Shown here piece by piece: positions 14,549 to 20,906 of a DNA stretch of 20,906 bases (the stretch's first letter is position 1; every line of letters begins with the position of its first letter). The notes under the pieces are model-generated. The model ran no database searches. It saw nothing but the letters and a program-made list of their open reading frames with translations, and was not told where the DNA came from. A program made the translations under genes and the position numbers. This stretch comes from JACTMJ01 sp039812845. Its GTDB lineage: Bacteria; Acidobacteriota; Terriglobia; Bryobacterales; Bryobacteraceae. The stretch covers positions 1-20,906 of the forward strand of contig JBDIBK010000072.1 in assembly GCA_039812845.1 (NCBI GenBank), given 5' to 3'.

Positions 14549-15772
14549 ATGACCGGGAACGGTGGCGCTCCGCTTCCTTGCGAGATTGCGGAGCGGGAAG
14601 GCCTGATTCAGGACATCGCTGCGAGTGCCACCTTCGCCAAGGCCCCCGCGCTGCGGCGCCTGCTGCTCTACCTCTGGCAGGAGCGCGCGGCGGAACCGAG
14701 CGAGTACAGCATCGCGATTGACGCACTCGGCAAGCGGGAGGACTTTGACCCGAAAATCGACGCTTCGGTCCGCGTCCATGTCTCCCGCCTCCGCTCCAAG
14801 CTCAAGGAGTACTTCGAAAAGGAAGGCGAACTCCGGCCGCTTCGCGTCTCCATCCCGCCCGGCGCTCACCAGCTTGTCTGGGAGCCGAGGGAAGCAAGCG
14901 CCACAGAGTCCTCTCTGTATGCGATTGCGGCGAAATGGGCCAAACCCGCGGCGATCATCCTTCTGGTCGCCCTCTGCGCCGTTCTGCTGGTGCGCAATCG
15001 CAAGGTCGAACAGGAACTCGCCGCAGCGCGGCAGAATCTCGTCCTTCCGGAGATTTGGCAAACCATCCTCAAGCCCGGCCGGCTGACGCGAGTGATCTAT
15101 CCGATGCCGATGTTCCACGTGTGGGGCGATCTCCGGGTCCGGGACGTTAAGAATACCGCGGTGGACGGCTGGAAGACTTCTCCGCGTCTGAAGCCGATTG
15201 TCGAGCTTTTTGGTGAGCCAAGTGCTGTTTCCCATTCGTACGCTGTCAGCAGCGATATCTGGGCGGTCATCGAATTAACCCGATTTCTTTCATCGCATGG
15301 TATCCCGTTAGAAGTTGCTAACACAAACAATATCCTCCTCCATCAATACGGGAACGACAATCTCATCCTCCTGGGGATTCCTCCCACGAACCCGACGCTT
15401 GACCCGTATCTGAAGCGAACGAATTTCTATCTCACGCCCGAGAACGACGGCATTGTCAGCCGCGCACCGAAACCGGGAGAGCCTGGAATTTTCAGGACAG
15501 CCCGCACCGTCGCGGGATCCTCCGCCATCGCTCGCCACGGTCTTCTGGTGGTGCTGCCTGGCCATGGGCCAAACACGAGCCTCATCCTAGTGATGGGGCT
15601 TCAGACCTCCGCCATCGCCACCTTCATCAGTGCGCCACCCAGCATCGAGAATTGGACGCGGGAATGGCGGAAAGCCGGATCTCCTTCGCATTTTGAAATG
15701 GTGCTGCTCACGCAGAGCGATGGTGTGATCACAAAGAGCGCGGAGTGTGTTGCATTCCGCGCAATCCGTTAA
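14549..15772 (+). CDS. Membrane-anchored winged-helix transcriptional regulator
   Basis: This 407-residue protein has a cytoplasmic N-terminal domain (about 15-112) with the FAKAPALRRLLLYLW, DFDPKIDASVRVHVSRLR and IPPGAHQLVWEP segments found in ToxR/CadC-like winged-helix regulators of Acidobacteriota. A single membrane segment follows (about 133-148) and then a roughly 255-residue domain facing the periplasm that I do not recognise. By analogy with CadC/ToxR it would sense an outer signal and act directly on DNA. The gene precedes a TonB-dependent receptor, a common pairing in this phylum. There is no clear Shine-Dalgarno. A -10-like TAAAAT (14536-14541) sits 7 nt before the ATG, so a leaderless mRNA is possible. 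Confidence 0.8.
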   Translation: MTGNGGAPLPCEIAEREGLIQDIAASATFAKAPALRRLLLYLWQERAAEPSEYSIAIDALGKREDFDPKIDASVRVHVSRLRSKLKEYFEKEGELRPLRVSIPPGAHQLVWEPREASATESSLYAIAAKWAKPAAIILLVALCAVLLVRNRKVEQELAAARQNLVLPEIWQTILKPGRLTRVIYPMPMFHVWGDLRVRDVKNTAVDGWKTSPRLKPIVELFGEPSAVSHSYAVSSDIWAVIELTRFLSSHGIPLEVANTNNILLHQYGNDNLILLGIPPTNPTLDPYLKRTNFYLTPENDGIVSRAPKPGEPGIFRTARTVAGSSAIARHGLLVVLPGHGPNTSLILVMGLQTSAIATFISAPPSIENWTREWRKAGSPSHFEMVLLTQSDGVITKSAECVAFRAIR

Positions 15773-15788
15773 GCGATTGATAATAATG

Positions 15789-15805
15789 CGTAACAATCCG
15801 TAACA
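15789..15805. promoter_or_regulatory. Direct repeat CGTAACA with 10-bp period, candidate activator site
   Basis: CGTAACA occurs at 15789-15795 and 15799-15805, one helical turn apart, and a related CCGTTAA lies two turns upstream (15766-15772). Such spacing is typical of sites for winged-helix activators of the OmpR/ToxR fold. A possible -10, TATCCT (15819-15824), follows 13 bp downstream with no good -35, which suits an activator that overlaps the -35 region. The 9-mer AATCCGTAA (15795-15803) also occurs upstream of the small secreted protein gene at 14065-14073. Confidence 0.4.
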
Positions 15806-15931
15806 GACCCCAAGAAACTATCCTTTCTCGCCGCAGTCGCATATCTCTGGATCAATCGGTTCCGAGTACTGCGCCCGAACGTGAATGGCGCAGTCCGGCA
15901 ACTGCTTGATCTGTACGCTTCGGGAGTCGTT

Positions 15932-18900
15932 ATGCTGTTTGCACGCTTGGTTATCGTTCTTGCGACGCTTTGTGTCTTTAGCGGCCTTGCTGCCGCCCAA
16001 GTCTTGTATGGATCGCTGGTCGGGAATGTGACGGACCCGTCATCGTCGGCAGTCCCTTCCGCCAAGCTCCGCCTCACCAACAACCTCACGGGCGTCCTGA
16101 GCGAAGCGACTGCCGACAGTTCCGGCGCATTCCTGTTTAACAACATTCAATCCGGCAATTACTCGCTGGAGTGCGCGGCAGATGGCTTCAAGGGCTTTCG
16201 CCGGGAAACGATTGAAGTTCCCTCGAACGAAGTGGTCCGCGTGAATGTGGCGCTTGAACTCGGGGAAGTGTCGCAAACGGTCGTCGTCTCCGATGAAAGC
16301 CCTATCTTACAAACGGATCGCTCGGATGTTCGTAAGGAAGTGACTGCACAAGATCTCAACAACCTGCCCGTACCCGGTTACCGAAACTTCCAGTCGCTGA
16401 TGGGTCTGGTCCCGGGCGTCACTCCGCCGGCCACCGCCAATTCCATTGCCGGCAACCCGGCCGGGTCTCTGGTAGCGAACGTCAACGGCGCGAGCAACAG
16501 CAACAACAACACTCGCGTGGACGGAGCAAGCAACACGTACCTCTGGCTGCCGCACCTGACGGCGTACGTGCCGCCGCTCGAATCGATCGGTTCCGTGAAC
16601 ATCGTCACCAACAGCTACGACGCCGAACAGGGGCTCGCCGCGGGCGCGATCGTCAGTGTGGAGACCCGCAGCGGCACGAACGATTTCCATGGCAGTGCGT
16701 TCAACTATCACACCAACAGCCGCTTGCGGGCACGCAACGTGTTCAACAGCTCCAAGGAGATTCTCCCGAAGAACATCATCAATCAGTTCGGCGGCACCCT
16801 TGGCGGGCCGATCGTTCGCAGCAAGCTGTTTTTCTTCACCAGCTTCGAACGCATGCTGCAGCGGGAAAGCTACAGCCGCTTCGTAACGATTCCCACTGCC
16901 CGCCACCGGACGGGCGATTTCGCGGATACACCCACACAGATCTATGACCCGCTGACCGGCGCGGTGAATGGCACGGGGCGGCAACCCTTCGCCGGCCAGG
17001 TGATTCCGACGGCCCGCATCAGCGCGGTCAGCAGCCAGATCCTGGCGCTGCTGCCCCAGACGACGTTTGCCGACCGCTTCGCGCAGAACTATTTTGCCTC
17101 CGCTCCCCTGCGGATCAACCGTGACAACTGGGATGTCAAGCTCAACTGGAACGCTACCGATTCGACGAGCGTGTTCGGCCGTTACGCGCTGTTCGATTAC
17201 AGCACGTATGACCGGGCGAGGCTCGGCCCGGCCGGAGGAACGGGTGTGGCATCCGGCTTTCCCGGCAACGACACGGGCACGATTCATAGCCTGACCATTG
17301 GGGGGAGCCACGTCATCACTCCCGCCATGCTGCTCGACGGCCATTTCGGCTTCACGGAGCAGAACCAGAATGGCAACGACGAGTTCTACGGCACGAACAT
17401 CGGCCTCGACACCCTCAAAATCCCAGGAACGAACGGGCCTTCGAAGCGGGAAAGCGGCTTTCCCGGCTTCCAGGTGAGCAGCTACGAGGGGATGGGCGGT
17501 TACATCCCGTCCAGCCCTCGCTTCCGCACGGACCGCCAGTTTCAGTATTCCGCCAACATGGCCTGGACGAGGGGCCGCCACAATTTCCGCTGGGGCGGCG
17601 AGTTCGCCAATCAGCAGATGAACCACTATCAGCCGGCGGGCACGTTTGGTCCGCGCGGCGGCTTCACCTTTACTGGCGGGGCGACGGCTCTGAACGGCGG
17701 TGCCGCTCCGAACCAGTTCAATTCCCTTGGTTCGTTCCTGCTCGGCCTTCCGGCAACTCTGGGAAAGAGCATCCCGACGACGGATTTCATGCGCACGCGG
17801 CTTTGGAACATGGGGTTCTACTTCCGCGACCGCTGGGAAGTGAACCGGGCAGTGACCCTGAACCTGGGGCTTCGGTGGGAACACTACCCCATGGTTGTGC
17901 GCGACGACCGCGGCGTCGAACGCTATGACTGGACGACGAACCAGATTCTCATCGGCGGGCTTGGCAACGTTCCCCGGGATCTCGGCGTGAAAAACAGCAA
18001 GAAGCTCTTCGCCCCGCGCATCGGCCTCGCCTGGCGCATCGGCGACAAGACGGTTCTTCGCACGGGCTACGGCATCAGCATCGATCCCTTCCCGCTGGCC
18101 ATCCCGCTTCGCAGCAGTTACCCGACCGTGATCGAGCAAACGCGCGTGTCGCCCAACAGCTACTCCTACGCGGGCCAACTGGCGAACGGCATTCCCCTGC
18201 CCACGTTGCCCGATATTAGCGGCGGCGTGCTCACGCTGCCGGGCAGCATCACAACCATTACCATCGAAGACAACTTCCGCCGGGGCTATGTGCAAAGCTT
18301 CAATTTCACGCTCCAGCGCCAGATCGGCGCGGGGTTCGTGGCGCAGATGGGGTATGTCGGTTCGCGAAGCATCCGTTTGACGAACAGGCGCGATCTCAAC
18401 GCGTCTTCCCCAGGCGGGGGAGCCGCGGGCCGGCCGTACTTCACGGCCTTTGGGCGCAACGTCGCAACAACCCTGCACGAACCGGCCTATACCTCCACGT
18501 ACGACTCGCTTCAGGCGCAGCTTGACCGCCGGTTCACCAACGGCTTCAGCTTCGGCATGGCCTATACCTGGAGCAAGGCCATCGGCTACGGCCAGAATAA
18601 CGATTCCGGCTTGTTCTTCAATACGCCATCGGCCTTGGAGCGCAACCGTTCGCTGCTGGGCTTTGACCGGCCGCACAACCTGCGGCTGAGCAGCGTCTAC
18701 GAACTGCCATTCGGCAAGAGCAAACCCTGGCTGAGCGAGGGAGTGCTTTCCAAGATCGCCGGTGGCTGGCAGATCAATGGCATTTACTCCGCCTACAGCG
18801 GCTCACCGTTCAGCGTGGGCACGTCCGGGGCTTCGCTGAACGCCCCCGGCAACAGCCAGGTCGCGGACCAAGTGAAGCAGAAAGTGGAGATGCTCGGCGG

Positions 18901-19243
18901 GACTGGGCCTGGACAGAGCTGGTTCGATCCTCTGGCTTTCGCTCCCGTCACGGCGGCACGCTTCGGCAATGCCGGCCTTAACAACCTGCGGGGTCCGTCC
19001 TTCTTCAACCTGGATCTCGGCGTGTTCCGCAATTTCGCCATTCGCGAGAAGATCCAACTCCAGTTCCGCGCGGAGGCGTTCAACGCCACGAACACGCCCC
19101 ATTTCAACAACCCGGGAACGACCGTATCCAGCATGGTGCGGAATGCGGACGGCAGCATTCGCTCCCTCGGCGGCTACACGGAAATCACGAGTGCCCAAGC
19201 CGATGAACGGCAGGTGCGCTTCGCTTTGAGGCTCTCCTTCTAG
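15932..19243 (+). CDS. TonB-dependent receptor, Oar-like, with carboxypeptidase regulatory-like domain
   Basis: This 1103-residue outer-membrane protein would import a large substrate, probably an oligosaccharide, using TonB energy. A signal peptide (residues 1-23, ends GLAAAQ) precedes a carboxypeptidase regulatory-like Ig fold (about 25-110), then a plug domain (about 130-260, with GYRNFQSLMGLVPGVTPP) and a long beta-barrel ending in aromatic Phe (RFALRLSF). The frame begins at 15881, but ATG 15932 has GGGAG 5 nt upstream and starts the signal peptide. No SusD-type partner is present, as is usual for this receptor class. The regulator lies 159 bp upstream and the BNR_4 gene 28 bp downstream, suggesting joint expression. 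Confidence 0.93.
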   Translation: MLFARLVIVLATLCVFSGLAAAQVLYGSLVGNVTDPSSSAVPSAKLRLTNNLTGVLSEATADSSGAFLFNNIQSGNYSLECAADGFKGFRRETIEVPSNEVVRVNVALELGEVSQTVVVSDESPILQTDRSDVRKEVTAQDLNNLPVPGYRNFQSLMGLVPGVTPPATANSIAGNPAGSLVANVNGASNSNNNTRVDGASNTYLWLPHLTAYVPPLESIGSVNIVTNSYDAEQGLAAGAIVSVETRSGTNDFHGSAFNYHTNSRLRARNVFNSSKEILPKNIINQFGGTLGGPIVRSKLFFFTSFERMLQRESYSRFVTIPTARHRTGDFADTPTQIYDPLTGAVNGTGRQPFAGQVIPTARISAVSSQILALLPQTTFADRFAQNYFASAPLRINRDNWDVKLNWNATDSTSVFGRYALFDYSTYDRARLGPAGGTGVASGFPGNDTGTIHSLTIGGSHVITPAMLLDGHFGFTEQNQNGNDEFYGTNIGLDTLKIPGTNGPSKRESGFPGFQVSSYEGMGGYIPSSPRFRTDRQFQYSANMAWTRGRHNFRWGGEFANQQMNHYQPAGTFGPRGGFTFTGGATALNGGAAPNQFNSLGSFLLGLPATLGKSIPTTDFMRTRLWNMGFYFRDRWEVNRAVTLNLGLRWEHYPMVVRDDRGVERYDWTTNQILIGGLGNVPRDLGVKNSKKLFAPRIGLAWRIGDKTVLRTGYGISIDPFPLAIPLRSSYPTVIEQTRVSPNSYSYAGQLANGIPLPTLPDISGGVLTLPGSITTITIEDNFRRGYVQSFNFTLQRQIGAGFVAQMGYVGSRSIRLTNRRDLNASSPGGGAAGRPYFTAFGRNVATTLHEPAYTSTYDSLQAQLDRRFTNGFSFGMAYTWSKAIGYGQNNDSGLFFNTPSALERNRSLLGFDRPHNLRLSSVYELPFGKSKPWLSEGVLSKIAGGWQINGIYSAYSGSPFSVGTSGASLNAPGNSQVADQVKQKVEMLGGTGPGQSWFDPLAFAPVTAARFGNAGLNNLRGPSFFNLDLGVFRNFAIREKIQLQFRAEAFNATNTPHFNNPGTTVSSMVRNADGSIRSLGGYTEITSAQADERQVRFALRLSF

Positions 19244-19271
19244 GGGAGCCTCTCCGAGTACGGAGGCAGCT

Positions 19272-20705
19272 ATGAGAAACAAACTACGCTTTGCCATTGC
19301 CGCGTTCGCCGCCGTCTGTATTGTGGCCGTGACGCTGATGGTTTCTCCCGGTGCGATGACGGCCGCGGCAAAGGGGTTCCCGCTTGGGGATGGCTATTCC
19401 GGCATCTGGTATTTCAACCAGCCCTCGGGCGACCAGTACGCCTACAAGTATTCGGGCGGCTTCGCAACCTACCCGCAGCAGCAGTCGCCGATCGCGATTT
19501 ATGTCGCCTCGCAGAATAAGACCTTCTTTTGCTATGGCGGCACCACGGACCCAGCCAATTCCGGCAAGCCGGAACTCCTCCACATGGTGAGCTATTACGA
19601 TCACAAGACCGGAATGGTTCCGCGCCCCACGATCCTGCTCAACAAACATACGGACGACGCCCACGACAACCCCGTGATGTCGATCGACGAGCACGGATAC
19701 ATCTGGATCTTCTCCAATTCCCACGGGACCTCGCGGCCCAGCTTCATTCATCGCAGCCGCAAGCCCTACGACATCCGCGATTTTGAACTCATCACCACAA
19801 CCAACTTCTCCTACGGCCATCCCTGGTGGTATCGCGGCAAGGGCTTTCTCTTCTTGCAGACCCTGTACGAGGACAAGGGCCGCAGCCTCTACTTCAATGC
19901 CAGCGCCGACGGGCAGCACTGGAGCAAGCCCCAGAAGCTCGCTCGGGTGGATCTGGGCCACTATCAGATTACGGCCCATGAGGGTGACCGCTGCGCCAGC
20001 GTGTTCAATCTGCACCCGATCCCCGGCGGCCTGAATGCCCGCACGAATCTGTATTACGTCGAAACCCGGGACATGGGGAAGACGTGGCGCAACGCCGGAG
20101 GCAAGCCGCTGGATATCCCCATCCGGTCTTCCGCCAACGACGCTCTTGTGCATGACTATCGGTCCGAGAAACGGCTGGTGTACCTCAAGGAAGTCGCATT
20201 CGGCAACGATGGCTATCCGGTGATTCTCTACCTGACGTCGAACGGCTACGAATCGGGGCCGAAGCAGGGTCCGCACATCTGGCACACCGCCCGTTGGAAC
20301 GGCAAGAGTTGGGAGATTCGCGACTTCACGCGGTCCGACCACAACTACGATTTCGGAGCGCTGTGGATTGAGCCGGACGGTGCCTGGCGGGTGATCGCTC
20401 CCACGGAGCCGGGAGCCTTTCCGTACACCACCGGTGGCGATCTCGTGATGTGGCTGAGCCGCAACGAGGGCAAGACGTGGAAGAAGCTGAAGCGCCTTAC
20501 CGCGGCCAAGGACCGCAACCACGGCTACGTCCGGAAGCCGGTAAACGCCCACCCGGATTTCTACGCCATTTGGGCGGACGGCAAGACGCTGGGTCCTTCG
20601 GCATCCAGTCTCTATTTCACAAACAAGGAGGGCAGCGCTGTCTGGCGCCTGCCGACGAAAATGACCGCGGATTTCGCACGGCCCGAGAAGTTGCCGCTGC
20701 CATAG
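19272..20705 (+). CDS. Secreted BNR_4 beta-propeller protein, possible polysaccharide lyase or hydrolase
   Basis: The 477-residue precursor has an N-terminal signal or anchor (about 5-33). The mature part starts with the BNR_4 hallmark (GIWYFNQPSGDQYAYKYSGG at 44-63, KTFFCYGG at 83-90). Asp-box repeats TRDMGKTW (265-272) and SRNEGKTW (396-403), with a degenerate SADGQHW (211-217), support a beta-propeller. His131 (AHDNP) and His151 (SNSHG) are 20 residues apart, the spacing I recall for two active-site histidines of propeller-fold ulvan lyases (PL24/PL25). This suggests a uronic-acid polysaccharide lyase, but it is unproven. The gene follows the receptor by 28 bp with GGAGG before the ATG, so it is likely in the same operon. 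Confidence 0.85.
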   Translation: MRNKLRFAIAAFAAVCIVAVTLMVSPGAMTAAAKGFPLGDGYSGIWYFNQPSGDQYAYKYSGGFATYPQQQSPIAIYVASQNKTFFCYGGTTDPANSGKPELLHMVSYYDHKTGMVPRPTILLNKHTDDAHDNPVMSIDEHGYIWIFSNSHGTSRPSFIHRSRKPYDIRDFELITTTNFSYGHPWWYRGKGFLFLQTLYEDKGRSLYFNASADGQHWSKPQKLARVDLGHYQITAHEGDRCASVFNLHPIPGGLNARTNLYYVETRDMGKTWRNAGGKPLDIPIRSSANDALVHDYRSEKRLVYLKEVAFGNDGYPVILYLTSNGYESGPKQGPHIWHTARWNGKSWEIRDFTRSDHNYDFGALWIEPDGAWRVIAPTEPGAFPYTTGGDLVMWLSRNEGKTWKKLKRLTAAKDRNHGYVRKPVNAHPDFYAIWADGKTLGPSASSLYFTNKEGSAVWRLPTKMTADFARPEKLPLP

Positions 20706-20793
20706 TGGGCGGTTTCCAGGGGTATTCGCACCGAGCCGTGCAGCGGAATTGCGACGAAGCCACAGAGCCGCGCGGCGGCATTTCGACAAAGAC

Positions 20794-20906
20794 CCCCAGC
20801 CCGAAGGGCGGCATGAGCCAGCCCCAGCCCGCAGGGCGGCATGAGCCAGCCCCAGCCCGCAGGGCGGTATGAGCCAGCCCCAGCCCGCAGGGCGGTATGA
20901 GCCAGC
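20794..20906. repeat. Tandem array of a 28-bp unit running off the window
   Basis: Four head-to-tail copies start at 20794, 20822, 20850 and 20878, and a fifth begins at the last base. Each unit reads CCCCAGCCCGCAGG then GCGGCATGAGCCAG. Unit 1 has GAAG where the others have GCAG; units 3 and 4 have GGTATG where units 1 and 2 have GGCATG. The unit contains a small GCCC/GGGC inverted pair. There are no unique spacers, so it is not CRISPR. 28 is not a multiple of three and no convincing frame runs through it, so it is probably non-coding. 20706-20793 before it holds no gene. Confidence 0.9.

Noticed and set aside
16307..18676. 789-codon open frame antisense to the TonB receptor
   Set aside because: It is a GC-driven shadow: composition is Arg/Ala/His-rich with no motif, and the plus-strand frame is a clear receptor.
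20794..20906. CRISPR array
   Set aside because: The repeats are contiguous with no unique spacers.

Overview
The window looks like chromosomal DNA of an Acidobacteriota bacterium (Bryobacterales/Solibacter-like, by inference). The evidence is its high GC content, a large Oar-type TonB-dependent receptor with an N-terminal carboxypeptidase-regulatory-like domain, a membrane-anchored winged-helix regulator next to that receptor, a small secreted protein of the DUF5818 type, and secreted carbohydrate-active proteins. The assignment rests on family recognition, since there is no rRNA or other marker gene here. No tRNA, rRNA, intact insertion sequence or CRISPR array was seen.

Layout. (1) 1-879, minus strand: the 5' end of trpF and complete trpC, a piece of a tryptophan operon. 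(2) 880-2302: about 1.4 kb without a convincing gene. It carries a nested inverted repeat with three copies of a 9-mer, a short repeat block that may be a mobile-element remnant, and a second long inverted repeat. (3) 2303-5382, plus strand: a compact copper-efflux operon (CopZ-like chaperone, CopA P-type ATPase, CsoR repressor). Its promoter holds a CsoR-type palindrome exactly between the -35 and -10 boxes, so copper-responsive autoregulation can be read almost directly. (4) 5411-9058, minus strand: an exopolysaccharide export module of Wza-like outer-membrane protein, Wzz-like co-polymerase and BY-type tyrosine kinase. (5) 9465-12539: an EVE-domain protein (plus) whose end overlaps the end of a convergent 884-residue fusion of acyl-AMP ligase, acyl carrier protein and PlsC-type acyltransferase (minus). 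(6) 12734-20705, plus strand: a probable glycan-utilisation region. It contains a Tat-exported GH172 (DUF2961) enzyme, a small secreted Cys/His protein, a membrane-spanning winged-helix regulator, a TonB-dependent receptor and a secreted BNR_4 beta-propeller enzyme. (7) 20794 to the window end: a tandem array of a 28-bp unit that runs off the edge.

How it works together. The copper genes form a self-contained sensor/effector circuit. The EPS genes form an export and phosphorylation-control set. In region 6 the regulator probably senses a periplasmic or membrane signal. It may activate the receptor/BNR_4 pair through 10-bp-spaced direct repeats just upstream of the receptor; a 9-mer from these repeats recurs upstream of the small secreted protein. 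This last link is inference from motif spacing and gene order. Most other long open frames in the window are antisense shadows of GC-rich genes and were discarded.
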